Positions 52,660-62,997 of a stretch of 64,000 bases of DNA are shown in pieces. The DNA is from Geobacter sp. AOG2 (GTDB lineage: Bacteria > Desulfobacterota > Desulfuromonadia > Geobacterales > Pseudopelobacteraceae): NCBI RefSeq assembly GCF_019972295.1, contig NZ_BLJA01000001.1, forward strand, positions 156,049 to 220,048, given 5' to 3'. The position numbers and the translations under genes are program-made. The notes under the pieces are model-generated. The model did not search any database, was not told the DNA's origin, and saw only the letters and a list, made by a program, of their open reading frames with translations. Numbering within the stretch: the first letter of the stretch is position 1; each line of letters opens with the position of its first letter.

Positions 52660-54513
52660 ATGAGTTACGAAGTTCCGAAGAACGAAAGGCTGCTGAAATG
52701 GGTTGAAGAGGTCGCCGCCCTCTGCGAGCCGGAACGGATACACTGGTGCGATGGTTCCCAAGAGGAGTACGACGAACTTTGCGGTCTTCTGGTCAAATCC
52801 GGCACCTTCAAAAAGCTGAATGATCAGAAACGCCCCAACAGCTATCTCGCTTGGTCGGACCCAATCGACGTGGCCCGTGTGGAGGATCGTACCTTTATCT
52901 GCAGCCTTTCCAAGCAGGATGCAGGCCCCACTAATAACTGGACGCCTCCCAAGGAGATGAAGGAAACCCTGCAGAAGCTCTTCAAGGGGTGCATGAAGGG
53001 GCGCACCATGTACATCATCCCGTTCAGCATGGGACCGTTGGGTTCCAATATAGCCAAGATCGGGGTTGAGATATCCGACTCCCCCTACGTTGCCGTCAAT
53101 ATGCGGATCATGACCCGCATGGGTAAAGCCGTCCTGGACGTGCTTGGCGACGGCGAGTTCGTCCCTTGCCTCCATTCCGTGGGTGCCCCGCTTGAACCGG
53201 GCCAAAAGGATGTCGTCTGGCCTTGCAACAAGGAAAAATATATCGTCCATTTCCCGGAAGAACGGTCGATCTGGTCGTTCGGCAGCGGCTACGGCGGCAA
53301 CGCCCTCTTGGGCAAGAAGTGCCTCGCCTTGCGCATCGCTTCCAAGCAGGGCAAGGATGAAGGGTGGCTGGCCGAACACATGCTGATCCTTGGCGTGGAG
53401 TCGCCGAAAGGCGAGAAGACTTACGTCGGAGCCGCTTTCCCTAGCGCCTGCGGCAAGACCAACTTTGCTATGCTCATTCCACCCAAACCGTTCCAGGAAA
53501 AAGGATGGAAGATCACTACCATCGGTGATGATATAGCCTGGATTAAACCGGCTGCCGATGGGCAGGTGTACGCCATCAATCCAGAATATGGCTATTTTGG
53601 CGTGGCCCCCGGCACCAACTACAAGACCAACCCTAATGCCATGATCTCCTGTGAGAAGAACACTATCTTCACCAACGTTGCCTTGACCGAGGACGGCGAC
53701 GTGTGGTGGGAAGGGATGACCGACGAGGCTCCTGCAAAGCTTACCGATTGGCAGGGGAACGAGTGGACGCCCGGCTGCGGCCGTCCGGCTGCCCACCCCA
53801 ATGCACGCTTCACCTCGCCGGCCTCCCAGTGCCCCTGTATCGACCCGGATTGGGAAAACCCCAAAGGGGTTCCGATGAGCGCCTTTATCTTCGGCGGACG
53901 CCGCAAGGATACAGTGCCGCTGGTCTACCAGGCCTTCAACTGGAATTACGGCGTTTACCTTGCCGCCACCCTGGGTTCCGAGACCACGGCGGCAGCAGTC
54001 GGCGCTACCGGCAATGTCCGTCGCGATCCCTTCGCCATGCTCCCCTTCTGCGGCTACCACATGGCCGACTATTTTGCTCACTGGCTACAGTTTGGCCGTA
54101 CAGTGCCCCGTCCGCCGCGTATTTTCAGCGTCAACTGGTTTCGCAAGGATGCCAACGGCAAGTTCATCTGGCCCGGCTACGGCGACAACATGCGGGTCCT
54201 GAAGTGGATTGTCGAGCGGGTTCAGGGCCAGGGGGGCGCCGTTGAATCCCCACTGGGCTGGATGCCGCGTTACGAGGATATGGATTGGGAGGGGCTGGAC
54301 ATGTCCCGCGAGAAGTTCAATGAGTTGATGTCGGTTGACCGGGATGTGTGGCAGAATGAGGTCATCTCCCACGAGGAGCTGTTTGTCAAGATGTACGACC
54401 GACTACCAAAGGAGTTCCTCCATATCCGCGAGTTGATCCTCTCCAGCCTGTGGCGTTCCCCGGAGCATTGGGAGCAGATTGGTGAAGTCAATCCCGAAGG
54501 GTGGAATGAATAG
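52660..54513 (+). CDS. pckG: GTP-dependent phosphoenolpyruvate carboxykinase
   Basis: A 617-residue PEPCK of the GTP class: the kinase P-loop with its hyper-reactive Cys is [11 protein letters not shown], the PEP/oxaloacetate loop is [15 protein letters not shown], and the GTP pocket includes FNWNYGVYL. It converts oxaloacetate + GTP to PEP + CO2 for gluconeogenesis, or the reverse. AGGAGG precedes ATG 52660. Immediately followed by the ATP-dependent isozyme. Confidence 0.95.
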   Translation: MSYEVPKNERLLKWVEEVAALCEPERIHWCDGSQEEYDELCGLLVKSGTFKKLNDQKRPNSYLAWSDPIDVARVEDRTFICSLSKQDAGPTNNWTPPKEMKETLQKLFKGCMKGRTMYIIPFSMGPLGSNIAKIGVEISDSPYVAVNMRIMTRMGKAVLDVLGDGEFVPCLHSVGAPLEPGQKDVVWPCNKEKYIVHFPEERSIWSFGSGYGGNALLGKKCLALRIASKQGKDEGWLAEHMLILGVESPKGEKTYVGAAFPSACGKTNFAMLIPPKPFQEKGWKITTIGDDIAWIKPAADGQVYAINPEYGYFGVAPGTNYKTNPNAMISCEKNTIFTNVALTEDGDVWWEGMTDEAPAKLTDWQGNEWTPGCGRPAAHPNARFTSPASQCPCIDPDWENPKGVPMSAFIFGGRRKDTVPLVYQAFNWNYGVYLAATLGSETTAAAVGATGNVRRDPFAMLPFCGYHMADYFAHWLQFGRTVPRPPRIFSVNWFRKDANGKFIWPGYGDNMRVLKWIVERVQGQGGAVESPLGWMPRYEDMDWEGLDMSREKFNELMSVDRDVWQNEVISHEELFVKMYDRLPKEFLHIRELILSSLWRSPEHWEQIGEVNPEGWNE

Positions 54514-54577
54514 GGATAAGAGCCTCTATGGCTGCTGAATCCTGGTCTTGAGGTAACGATGGACTAAGGCCTTTAAT

Positions 54578-54629
54578 GGAAAAGCCGGACAAGAAACCAT
54601 GCTCCTATGGTTTCTTGTCCGGCTTTTCC
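54578..54629 (+). terminator. Very strong hairpin between pckG and pckA
   Basis: A perfect 23-bp stem (54578-54600 with 54607-54629) around loop GCTCCT, 64 bp after pckG. It lacks a long T-run, so it may be a terminator, a processing site or an mRNA-stability element that uncouples the two isozymes. Confidence 0.7.
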
Positions 54630-54675
54630 GTTCCCGCACGAAATGGTCGCCATTTGCCATACCGGAGGTGGAACG

Positions 54676-56268
54676 ATGAAATTCAACGATGTCACCCGCG
54701 GCAGCGGGCTGGAGGAACACGGCATCACCAATGCGAACCTGATCTTCTGGACCCCGCCCACGGCGGTCCTCTACGAACAGATCATCAAGCGGGGAGAAGG
54801 GCTTGTCTCCCACTTGGGGGCCATTGCCGTCAAAACCGGCCACTACACCGGCCGTGCCGCCAATGAAAAATTCATCGTCGATGAACCCGCATCCCACGAC
54901 AATATTGCCTGGGGCAAGGTCAACAAGCCGTTTGCCCCGGCTAGGTTCGACGCTCTCTACAACCGCATGCTGGCCTACATGCACGGAAAGGACCTGTTCG
55001 TGCAGGACTGCTTTGCCGGCGCCGATTGTGAGCACCGCCTCGCGATCCGGGTTATCACCGAGAAGGCCTGGCACTCCCTGTTCGCCCGCAACATGTTCGT
55101 GCGCGCCACCCCGCAAGAACTCGAAACCATGCGCCCCCAGTTTACCGTCATCAATATGCCGAATTTTCACGCCATACCGACGGTGGACGGCACGAACTCG
55201 GAGACCTTCATCATCGTCAACTTCGCCAGGAAGCTGATTATCATCGGCGGAACCGGCTACGCCGGTGAAAACAAGAAGTCGATATTCACCATCCTTAACT
55301 ATCTCCTCCCCATCGAAAAAAAGATCCTCTCCATGCATTGTTCGGCCAATGTGGGGCTCAAGGGGGATACGGCCATCTTCTTCGGCCTGTCCGGTACCGG
55401 AAAGACCACGCTTTCGGCCGATCCCAACCGTTCGTTGATCGGCGATGATGAGCATGGCTGGGATGACAAGGGGGTTTTCAACTTTGAGGGAGGGTGTTAC
55501 GCGAAGATCATCAGGCTTTCCAAGGAGGCCGAACCGGAGATTTATGAAACAACCCGAAGGTTCGGCACCATTCTGGAGAACGTCGCCATCGACACCCATA
55601 GCCGCAGGATTGACCTGGACGACGACTCGTTTACCGAAAACACCCGGGCGTCCTATCCCCTGACCCACATACCCAACATCGTGCTTTCAGGGACGGCCGG
55701 TCACCCCAGCAATATCATCATGCTGACCTGCGACGCCTACGGTGTGCTGCCGCCCATTGCGCGGCTCTCCAAGGAGCAGGCCATGTACCACTTCCTCTCC
55801 GGCTACACCGCTAAGGTCGCCGGCACCGAGGCCGGAGTCAAGGAACCCTCGGCCACCTTTTCCACCTGCTTCGGCGGTCCATTCATGCCTCTTGATCCGG
55901 CGGTATATGGTGAATTGCTACGGGAAAAAATCGTCCAGCACAACGTTTCCTGTTGGCTGGTCAATACCGGTTGGAGCGGTGGCCCCTATGGCGTCGGCTC
56001 CCGCATAAAGATCGACTACTCTCGCGCCTTGGTTAATGCCGCCCTTGATGGCACCCTTGTCTCCGGAAGCTACGAGAAGGATCCCTTCTTTGGCCTGGAT
56101 ATCCCCACTGCCTGCGCCGGGGTGCCGGCTGAGGTGCTAAATCCGCGTAACACGTGGGCTGACAAGGCTCATTACGATGAAACTGCTGGGAGGCTCGTCG
56201 CTCTATTCAGGGAAAATTTCGAGAAATATAAGGCCTCTGTTCCGAAGGAGGTTGCCGAGGTTCTGTAG
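54676..56268 (+). CDS. pckA: ATP-dependent phosphoenolpyruvate carboxykinase
   Basis: A 530-residue PEPCK of the ATP class, unrelated in detail to pckG: GLSGTGKTTLSADPNR P-loop, GDDEHGWDDKGVFNFEGGCYAK metal and substrate region, and GGPFMPLDPAVYGELL. ATG 54676 follows GGAGGTGGAACG; the longer frame from 54607 runs through the hairpin and is not used. Confidence 0.95.
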   Translation: MKFNDVTRGSGLEEHGITNANLIFWTPPTAVLYEQIIKRGEGLVSHLGAIAVKTGHYTGRAANEKFIVDEPASHDNIAWGKVNKPFAPARFDALYNRMLAYMHGKDLFVQDCFAGADCEHRLAIRVITEKAWHSLFARNMFVRATPQELETMRPQFTVINMPNFHAIPTVDGTNSETFIIVNFARKLIIIGGTGYAGENKKSIFTILNYLLPIEKKILSMHCSANVGLKGDTAIFFGLSGTGKTTLSADPNRSLIGDDEHGWDDKGVFNFEGGCYAKIIRLSKEAEPEIYETTRRFGTILENVAIDTHSRRIDLDDDSFTENTRASYPLTHIPNIVLSGTAGHPSNIIMLTCDAYGVLPPIARLSKEQAMYHFLSGYTAKVAGTEAGVKEPSATFSTCFGGPFMPLDPAVYGELLREKIVQHNVSCWLVNTGWSGGPYGVGSRIKIDYSRALVNAALDGTLVSGSYEKDPFFGLDIPTACAGVPAEVLNPRNTWADKAHYDETAGRLVALFRENFEKYKASVPKEVAEVL

Positions 56269-56287
56269 ACGTTCGGGGAATCATGAC

Positions 56288-56322
56288 AAAAGCGGGCGCT
56301 GCCATCGGCACCGCCCGCTTTT
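56288..56322. terminator. Bidirectional terminator between pckA and hypA
   Basis: AAAGCGGGCG / CGCCCGCTTTT stem with T/A runs on both sides, shared by two convergent genes; it touches the hypA stop. Confidence 0.75.
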
Positions 56323-56656
56323 ATTCATCGACCTCTATTTCCCTAACACGCATTTCTTCGCCCGCCTCTATGGTTACCCGGTAGCCGCCGCAGCGGGCAC
56401 ATGATCCAAAGGCCGCCGTCAGGGGCGTGTCTATCCCGCAATCCAGACAATGCCCCCGGCCCGGAATACGCACGATGTTCAGACGCGCTCCCTCCAGCAG
56501 CGTACCGTGACTGCATGCCTCAAAACAGAACTCCACCGCGTCGGGGGCGACACTGCTCAGTTCACCGATCTCCACATCCAATGAGAGTACCCGCCTGCCG
56601 CTGGCGTGTTGTTCGCAGATCTCGATGATTCCTTGGGTTATGGACATCTCGTGCAT
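56321..56656 (-). CDS. hypA: Hydrogenase nickel incorporation protein HypA
   Basis: A 111-residue nickel metallochaperone. The N-terminal MHEMSI provides the nickel-binding His2, and the zinc ribbon has CLDCG and CARCGG. It delivers Ni to NiFe hydrogenase with HypB. No other hyp or hydrogenase genes are visible in the window. Confidence 0.93.
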   Translation of the reverse strand: MHEMSITQGIIEICEQHASGRRVLSLDVEIGELSSVAPDAVEFCFEACSHGTLLEGARLNIVRIPGRGHCLDCGIDTPLTAAFGSCARCGGYRVTIEAGEEMRVREIEVDE

Positions 56657-56729
56657 GGGGGCTCCTTCGGATGGGTGTGGTTATTCATCCTGAATTTGCT
56701 ACTTTTTTGGAGAAACTGGCTTGGTTATA

Positions 56730-56764
56730 AAAAAAGCCCGCGAGGGAAACCTCGCAGGCTTTTA
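56730..56764 (-). terminator. Terminator of the small lipoprotein gene
   Basis: AAGCCTGCGAGG / CCTCGCGGGCTT stem followed on the minus strand by TTTTTTT, 25 bp after the stop codon. Confidence 0.8.
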
Positions 56765-56788
56765 TGCGATCCACACAGGGAAAGCGAA

Positions 56789-56995
56789 TTACTTCTTCTC
56801 GGGCTCAGCCGGAGCAGCCGGAGCAGTCGGAGCCGGAGCTTCCGGAGCTTTAGCAGAAGACATCGGCTTCTGTTCAGGAGCCGGAGCAGCTGCCGGAGCC
56901 GGGGCCGGAGCCGGGGCTTCTTCTTTTTTCTTGCAGCCGGCAGCAAAAACGGTAGCAAGGGCCAGGACCAGTGTCAGGGAGATCAGTTTTTTCAT
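56789..56995 (-). CDS. Small Ala/Pro-rich lipoprotein
   Basis: A 68-residue lipoprotein (lipobox FAAGC) whose mature part is a KKKEEAPAPAPAPAA-type low-complexity tail ending EPEKK. ATG 56995 follows GAGGTGACACAA. It is probably an abundant outer-membrane-attached spacer or wall-binding peptide; no specific function can be given. Confidence 0.75.
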   Translation of the reverse strand: MKKLISLTLVLALATVFAAGCKKKEEAPAPAPAPAAAPAPEQKPMSSAKAPEAPAPTAPAAPAEPEKK

Positions 56996-57192
56996 TTGTG
57001 TCACCTCTTTCTGTTAGAATTCACCATTTGAACGCTAAGCGCATGGTTTTGAAAATCAAACACGAAATATACTCGCTAAAAATTTTATGTCAATATTTTT
57101 TTGATGCAAATAGGGCTGTTTTTTAGAAAAAATAATTAGAGCACAAACTAAATATGCCCATTGAAAATCATCTCTGAGAATACTCCATTGAG

Positions 57193-57528
57193 TCAATGAT
57201 GAAAACGCCCTTTACGACCCTGGTGTGCCGGCGTCGGCGTTTTGTGGCAATCAAAGCAGGCTAGTTCCTCGACTTTTTTGGCGTCGAGCGGCGATTCCTG
57301 CTTGCCCTTCAGGGCGAGATTGTATTCCGGAGTCTGGAAGTATTGCCGTCCGCGTTCGTCAGACACCATGGCAGGTTGGTAGGTGACCTGCCAATTTGCG
57401 GAGATCGCTACGGTATGGCACTGGTCGCAGCCGCCGGGCGGCGGGATGCTTTTCCAAGCATTGAACATGGTGCAGCCACAGAGGGCCATACCTAGGGCCG
57501 ATGCGGCAAAGGCAACAAACACTCTCAT
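57193..57528 (-). CDS. Dihaem c-type cytochrome lipoprotein
   Basis: A 111-residue lipoprotein (lipobox LCGC near residue 19) with two CxxCH motifs, CDQCH and CFDCH, and a basic HH C-terminus. Probably a small periplasmic electron carrier attached to a membrane. Alone, with divergent spacing to the copper-efflux genes. Confidence 0.85.
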   Translation of the reverse strand: MRVFVAFAASALGMALCGCTMFNAWKSIPPPGGCDQCHTVAISANWQVTYQPAMVSDERGRQYFQTPEYNLALKGKQESPLDAKKVEELACFDCHKTPTPAHQGRKGRFHH

Positions 57529-57816
57529 GATGAAGCTCCTCAGGCACGATAATTATAGAGATTACCTCCTGATCCATGCTTGCGCAAGTCATTTCGGCAA
57601 GATAAAGGAGAAAAGCGCATACTATCCGCACGTACGTCAGACCGTCCACAATTCCCGCCCGGCTTTAATCCCTAAGCAGCACGAATATTGCCCTCAAAGA
57701 GCTTGGTTCTATTGTAATTCGACACCGCTATGATAAGATATCTCTTCATCATCGCCTGGAAGGTGAGGGTCACCTCGTTTCTCCACGGGTATACGCCAGC
57801 AACGGGAGCCGGAACC

Positions 57817-59232
57817 ATGGCCGTCATCACAAAACGAAGACTACTTCTCGTGCTGTCTCTGGTGCTTATCGCCGTTGCTGCCTTCTTTATCCTAATCCGT
57901 AGTGGACATCAAACGACGTTTACGGCGGCGGTAGGGAAAACCTCTGTGGAATACACCTGCCCCATGCACCCCTTCATCATCAAGGACCGACCGGGGGTCT
58001 GCCCGATCTGTAATATGGAACTGGTGCGGAAGGTCCCGGGGAACGCCGACGTCAGGGATCTGAATCTCAAGGAACACGTCTATCTCTCGCCGTCGCAACA
58101 GGTGATGGCAAACCTTGAGGTGGTAACGGTCATATACAAGCCGCTCTTCAAATCAATCGAGGCAGCAGGAATCGTAAACTACGATCAGACCCGCCAGGCA
58201 AGGATTTCCGCATGGGTTGCGGGCCGCATTGAGAAACTTCATGCTGATATGGTTGGAACGCGTGTGGTAAAGGGCAAGCCCGTTGCCGAAATCTTTTCTC
58301 CTGAACTTGCCAGCGCTGAAGAGGAATATCTCAGTCTGTTCATGGAGGCGGATCAGCAGGAGCGCGTAGAACGGCTCAGAAATACTGGATTTCCATTGTA
58401 TTGGGCAAAACTTCGTCTTGTCCAGCTAGGCTTTGGGGATGCCCAGTTCAGAGAGCTTGAAAAGGTATCCAAGCCGGTGGTACGCATTCCGGTCTATCCT
58501 CCCATGGACGGGGTTGTGACGGAAAAAAACGTTCAAGAGGGGCAGTATGTCAAGGTGGGAGACGCCCTGTTCGGTGTTGCCGATCTTTCCCAGGTCTGGG
58601 GTGAGCTTGACGTGTACGAGGATGAATTCCCTTATCTAAAGGTAGGCCAGCAGGTAGCGTTGCTCAGCAGGTCATATCCTTCGCGGGAATTCACTGGCCG
58701 TATCACCTATGTGTATCCTTTCCTCAACCCGAAGACCAGGACGAATCGTGTACGGGTAGCGGTGACCAACAAACAGTTACTGCTTAAGCCGGACATGGTT
58801 ATCAATGCGACGATCCAGGTGCCGCTCGGCACCGGTCTGGCGGTGCCTGCCGAGGCTGTGGTGAATACCGGTGACCGGAATCTCGTTTGGCAGCAGATAA
58901 AGCAGGGAGTCTTCGTTCCCCATGAGGTAACGATAGGTGTGCGTTATCGCAATGATGTCCAGATCTTGGCCGGCCTTAAGAAGGACGATGCCGTGGCCGC
59001 CAACGGGGCCTTTCTGGTTGATTCGGAGGCCCAACTCAGGCCAGGCGGCACTCGCATAGGTGGTAGCCAGGATACCGTCCCGGCAATAGTTTCCTCCCCC
59101 GGTCACGACCCTGTGGTACGGCGCGGCAACCCTTTGTCCGGCACAAAAAACGACATGGATATGGATGACATGGACATGTCTCCGCCCTCCTCCGGAACGT
59201 CGCAGGGCGCAAAAAAAGCAAAGCAGCGCTAA
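57817..59232 (+). CDS. cusB: CusB-like RND efflux periplasmic adaptor
   Basis: A 471-residue membrane-fusion protein. One N-terminal membrane anchor is followed by a heavy-metal-binding domain YTCPMHPFIIKDRPGVCPICNMELV (given here as two blocks: YTCPMHPFI and GVCPICNMEL), a hairpin region, a lipoyl/beta-barrel core (DGVVTEKNVQEGQYVKVGDA) and a Met/Asp-rich tail (MDMDDMDM) that may bind copper. ATG 57817 follows GGGAG; the frame to 57730 is longer than needed. It links CusA to an outer-membrane channel; no cusC is present here. Confidence 0.9.
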   Translation: MAVITKRRLLLVLSLVLIAVAAFFILIRSGHQTTFTAAVGKTSVEYTCPMHPFIIKDRPGVCPICNMELVRKVPGNADVRDLNLKEHVYLSPSQQVMANLEVVTVIYKPLFKSIEAAGIVNYDQTRQARISAWVAGRIEKLHADMVGTRVVKGKPVAEIFSPELASAEEEYLSLFMEADQQERVERLRNTGFPLYWAKLRLVQLGFGDAQFRELEKVSKPVVRIPVYPPMDGVVTEKNVQEGQYVKVGDALFGVADLSQVWGELDVYEDEFPYLKVGQQVALLSRSYPSREFTGRITYVYPFLNPKTRTNRVRVAVTNKQLLLKPDMVINATIQVPLGTGLAVPAEAVVNTGDRNLVWQQIKQGVFVPHEVTIGVRYRNDVQILAGLKKDDAVAANGAFLVDSEAQLRPGGTRIGGSQDTVPAIVSSPGHDPVVRRGNPLSGTKNDMDMDDMDMSPPSSGTSQGAKKAKQR

Positions 59233-59248
59233 CGGGGCATGATGCGGC

Positions 59249-62200
59249 ATGATTGAGCGAATTATAGCGTTTTCGGCCCGGAATAGAATCCTCGTCCTGC
59301 TCGCTTTTGCCGTTGTCATCGGCTGGGGTGTCTGGGCGCTCCGCACGACTCCCATCGATGCAATTCCCGACCTGTCGGACAACCAAGTGATCGTCTACAC
59401 CGCATTTCCCGGGCGTTCTCCTCAAGTCGTTGAGGATCAGGTGACCTACCCACTGGCGACCAACCTTCAGGGGCTTTCCCGGGTCAAAGCGGTCCGGGCC
59501 TCGTCGGCTTTCGGTTTTTCCATGATATATGTCATTTTCGATGATCAGGCCGATATCTATTGGGCCAGGACGCGCGTCATGGAGCGCCTCGCCTACGCCT
59601 CTGCATTTCTTCCCCCCGGCGTTGCCCCCCGGATCGGCCCCGAAGGCACCGGCGTTGGCCATGTGTTCTGGTATACCCTTCGTGCCAGAGGGTACACCTT
59701 GGAGCAGCTACGTACCCTGCAAGATTGGTTTGTGCGCTATCAACTTGGCACGGTCCAGGGGGTGGCGGAGGTGGCTTCCATCGGCGGTTTCGTGCGGGAG
59801 TACCAGGTCGAGTTGGACCCCAAGCGTCTCTTTGCCTACGGTGTGACGACGGCTGATGTGATCAGAGCGCTCAAACGTTCCAACAGCGAAGCTGGCGGCC
59901 GGGTCGTGGAACAGGCTAACGCGGAATTCATTATCGAGGGCAAGGGCGCTGCCGCATCCGTTGAAGATATCGGGAATACCCCTGTTATGATCGGCCAAAA
60001 CGGCGTTGCGGTTCTGGTCCGAAACCTGGGGATCGTGCAGGTGGGAGGGGCGTTCCGTCGCGGCCTGCTCGACTTGAACGGCGAAGGCGAGGCGGTGGGT
60101 GGTATCGTCGTTATGCGCTACGGTGAGAATGCTGCTCAAGTCATCAGGCAGGTGAAGGAAAAGATCGCCTCCCTGCAAAAAGGACTTCCCAAGGGGGTTG
60201 AGATCGTTACGGCCTATGATCGCTCGGAACTGATCAGCCGGGCCATTGCCACTCTGAAGAGGGTGCTGACCGAGGAGTCTGTGGTCGTGGCGCTGGTCGT
60301 GCTAGTATTCCTTCTGCACTTGCGGAGCGCCCTGGTTATTATCCTCACGCTGCCGGTAGCCGTCATCTGCGCCTTTATCCCCATGAAGCTGATGGGCATC
60401 AGCTCCAACATCATGTCTCTGGGTGGTATCGCCATTGCCATCGGCGTACTGGTAGACGCCGGTGTTATCATGGTGGAAAATGGTTATCGCCATCTTGCGG
60501 AACTTCCACCCGAGGAGCGAAAAGAGCGCCGACTGGGGGTCATCATCTCTTCGTCGTGCCAAGTCGGAAGAGCGATATTTTTTTCCTTGGCGATTATTGT
60601 CCTTTCGTTCGTCCCGGTATTTCTCCTGGAAGGCCAGGAGGGGAAGCTCTTTCATCCGCTTGCATTCACGAAGACCTTTACCATGCTGGCATCGGGGGTT
60701 TGCGCCATTACGTTGGTGCCGGTTCTGATGTACGTATTGCTGCGAGGAAAAATGTCTCCGGAAAGTGCCAATCCGGTTTCATCATTTTTTATCCGGCTGT
60801 ACGACCCGGTCATTCGCTGGGCACTATACTGTAAGAAAACGGTCATCTTCCTCAACGTCGCGGCACTACTCGTGGCTATTCCGCTTTTTTTCTCCCTCGG
60901 CAGCGAGTTCATGCCCAACCTGGACGAGGGGTCATTGCTCTACATGCCGGTCACGCTTCCCAATATTGCCATCACCGAGGCGAAGCGCCTGATCCAGGTA
61001 CAGGATGCAATCATCAAAGGGCAGCCTGAGGTCTCTTCGGTACTTGGGAAGGTGGGACGAGCGGAGACCGCCACCGACCCTGCGCCAGTTTCCATGTTTG
61101 AGTCCATCATTAATCTCAAACCTCGGGAACAGTGGCGGCCCGGCGTCACGAAAGATGACATCGTGGCCGAACTGGACGGCAAGCTCCAACAGGCAGGCGT
61201 GCGCAACGGCTGGACCCAACCGATTATCAACCGGATAAACATGCTTTCTACCGGAATCAGGACTGATTTGGGGGTAAAGATATATGGCAATGATCTCAAC
61301 GTTCTGAGGGACCTGGCCACGCAGGCGGAGACGATCCTAAAGCAGATTCCCGGCGCGGCCGATGTGGTGGCCGAGCGGGTCACCGGCGGCGAGTACCTGG
61401 ACATCACCATTGATCGCTTGGCGGCTGCTCGGTATGGTGTTCAGGTACAGGATGTGCAAGATGTCGTTGAAACAGCGCTCGGCGGCGCGATGATTTCCGA
61501 GGCAATGGGTATGGGGGGTGGAAGGGGGCGCTTCCCTATCAGGGTCCGCTACAACCGCGACCAGCGTGACACCATCCAGAAAATTCGGCATGTCCTGGTG
61601 GCGGGGGCGGGTGGTACTCTGGTGCCGCTCTCGCTGGTGAGCCAGATCACCACCCTGTCCGGGCCGCCCGAGATCAACAGCGAGGGGGGTATGCTCCGTT
61701 CGCTGGTATTCCTCAATGTTCGGGGCAGGGACATGGGGGGCTTTGTGGAAGAGGCCAGGCAGGCCCTGAACCGTGGGATCAACCTGCCGTCGGGGTATTC
61801 CATCGCTTGGTCAGGGCAATGGGAAAATCAGGTTCGCGCCCGGGAGCGGTTGCAGGTCATGATCCCGCTCGGCCTGCTGGTCATCTTCGTGCTGCTCTAT
61901 TTCACCTTCTCGTCGGCCCTGGAAGCGGCCATGGTCATGCTCTCAGTGCCGTTTGCGCTGGTGGGGGGGGTATACTTGCTGTACCTCATGCACTACCATC
62001 TCTCGGTGGCAGTATGGGTCGGTTTCATCGCACTGTACGGTATTGCGGTGGAGACTGGCGTGGTCATGGTCATTTATCTGCACGAGGCCCTTGACCGCAA
62101 GTTGCAACAGGGGGCGGTAACCGCTCAGGACATCATCGACGCTACCTGTGAGGGGGCGGTCCTGCGGCTGCGACCCAAGCTGATGACCGTGGCGGTGGCG

Positions 62201-62407
62201 TTGCTCGGCCTGGCTCCGTTGCTGTGGTCCTCCGGCGCCGGCGCCGATGTGATGCGACCCATCGCCGTGCCCATGATCGGCGGGATGGTCACCTCGGCCA
62301 TCCACGTCCTGGTCATGACCCCGGTGATCTTTGTTTTGATGAAGCAGCGCGACCTGCGGCGCGGCAGACTCCGGCCGAGCCGGTCCTCTGCAGGCCCCCG
62401 GGCCTGA
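59249..62407 (+). CDS. cusA: CusA-like heavy-metal efflux RND transporter
   Basis: A 1052-residue HME-RND pump with 12 membrane segments and two large periplasmic loops. It closely follows Cus[57 protein letters not shown]. It exports Cu(I)/Ag(I) or another divalent metal by proton antiport. It starts 16 bp after the adaptor, so the two form an operon. Exact metal not proven; the Met-rich adaptor tail and neighbouring oxidase favour copper. Confidence 0.93.
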   Translation: MIERIIAFSARNRILVLLAFAVVIGWGVWALRTTPIDAIPDLSDNQVIVYTAFPGRSPQVVEDQVTYPLATNLQGLSRVKAVRASSAFGFSMIYVIFDDQADIYWARTRVMERLAYASAFLPPGVAPRIGPEGTGVGHVFWYTLRARGYTLEQLRTLQDWFVRYQLGTVQGVAEVASIGGFVREYQVELDPKRLFAYGVTTADVIRALKRSNSEAGGRVVEQANAEFIIEGKGAAASVEDIGNTPVMIGQNGVAVLVRNLGIVQVGGAFRRGLLDLNGEGEAVGGIVVMRYGENAAQVIRQVKEKIASLQKGLPKGVEIVTAYDRSELISRAIATLKRVLTEESVVVALVVLVFLLHLRSALVIILTLPVAVICAFIPMKLMGISSNIMSLGGIAIAIGVLVDAGVIMVENGYRHLAELPPEERKERRLGVIISSSCQVGRAIFFSLAIIVLSFVPVFLLEGQEGKLFHPLAFTKTFTMLASGVCAITLVPVLMYVLLRGKMSPESANPVSSFFIRLYDPVIRWALYCKKTVIFLNVAALLVAIPLFFSLGSEFMPNLDEGSLLYMPVTLPNIAITEAKRLIQVQDAIIKGQPEVSSVLGKVGRAETATDPAPVSMFESIINLKPREQWRPGVTKDDIVAELDGKLQQAGVRNGWTQPIINRINMLSTGIRTDLGVKIYGNDLNVLRDLATQAETILKQIPGAADVVAERVTGGEYLDITIDRLAAARYGVQVQDVQDVVETALGGAMISEAMGMGGGRGRFPIRVRYNRDQRDTIQKIRHVLVAGAGGTLVPLSLVSQITTLSGPPEINSEGGMLRSLVFLNVRGRDMGGFVEEARQALNRGINLPSGYSIAWSGQWENQVRARERLQVMIPLGLLVIFVLLYFTFSSALEAAMVMLSVPFALVGGVYLLYLMHYHLSVAVWVGFIALYGIAVETGVVMVIYLHEALDRKLQQGAVTAQDIIDATCEGAVLRLRPKLMTVAVALLGLAPLLWSSGAGADVMRPIAVPMIGGMVTSAIHVLVMTPVIFVLMKQRDLRRGRLRPSRSSAGPRA

Positions 62408-62504
62408 AAAGACCGGGTGGGAAAGAGTGAGACCACGAAAGCAATGAACGCCGGAAGTTCGTGTCTCCCGTCGCTCATTAGCGATGCTGGCATGGTCTCC
62501 AAGA

Positions 62505-62924
62505 CTATTTTTTGGTCATTTCCAGAGTAACGGAGTCCTGTTTGACCGGGACTTTCGGATCGGAATAGGCGAGGATGGCTTTGCCATTGATCCGGGAACC
62601 GCTCTTCACTGTTCCGGTAAAACTGACAGAAAGGCCTCGTTTGTGTTCGGTTGTAAACTTCAACTCGTCACCGTTTCGCGTCCCGCTCAGCTTCACCTTT
62701 GCGCCGGCCACCTTGGTAAAGTTCATAATCCCGTGAATCTCTCCAGCCTTCTGGGTAAGCTCAAATTCCAAGTCGCTTAGGGATTTGCCGGTTTCCGGCA
62801 GCGTCATCCTGCCCCCCCATTTTCCGCTCAAATCGGCCTTGTTTGAACAACCGCAAAGCCCTGCTAGCAAACACCCCACCATGAATAGCCCAGTTTTCCG
62901 ATACACGAAACCTTCCTTGATCAT
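62505..62924 (-). CDS. Small lipoprotein of the copper locus
   Basis: A 139-residue lipoprotein (lipobox LCGC) with a beta-rich mature part (LSGKWGGRMTLPETGKSLSD, KVKLSGTRNGDELKF, LSVSFTGTVKSGS). It resembles small lipocalin- or META-like secreted proteins; family not certain. ATG 62924 follows GAGGGAATAT. It lies just downstream of the multicopper oxidase in the same direction. Confidence 0.7.
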   Translation of the reverse strand: MIKEGFVYRKTGLFMVGCLLAGLCGCSNKADLSGKWGGRMTLPETGKSLSDLEFELTQKAGEIHGIMNFTKVAGAKVKLSGTRNGDELKFTTEHKRGLSVSFTGTVKSGSRINGKAILAYSDPKVPVKQDSVTLEMTKK

Positions 62925-62997
62925 ATATTCCCTCTTTGCTAACCAGCCGGGCCGAGGTCCACCCGGTCCGGCTGGTGTTGTCATATCAGTACCGCTG

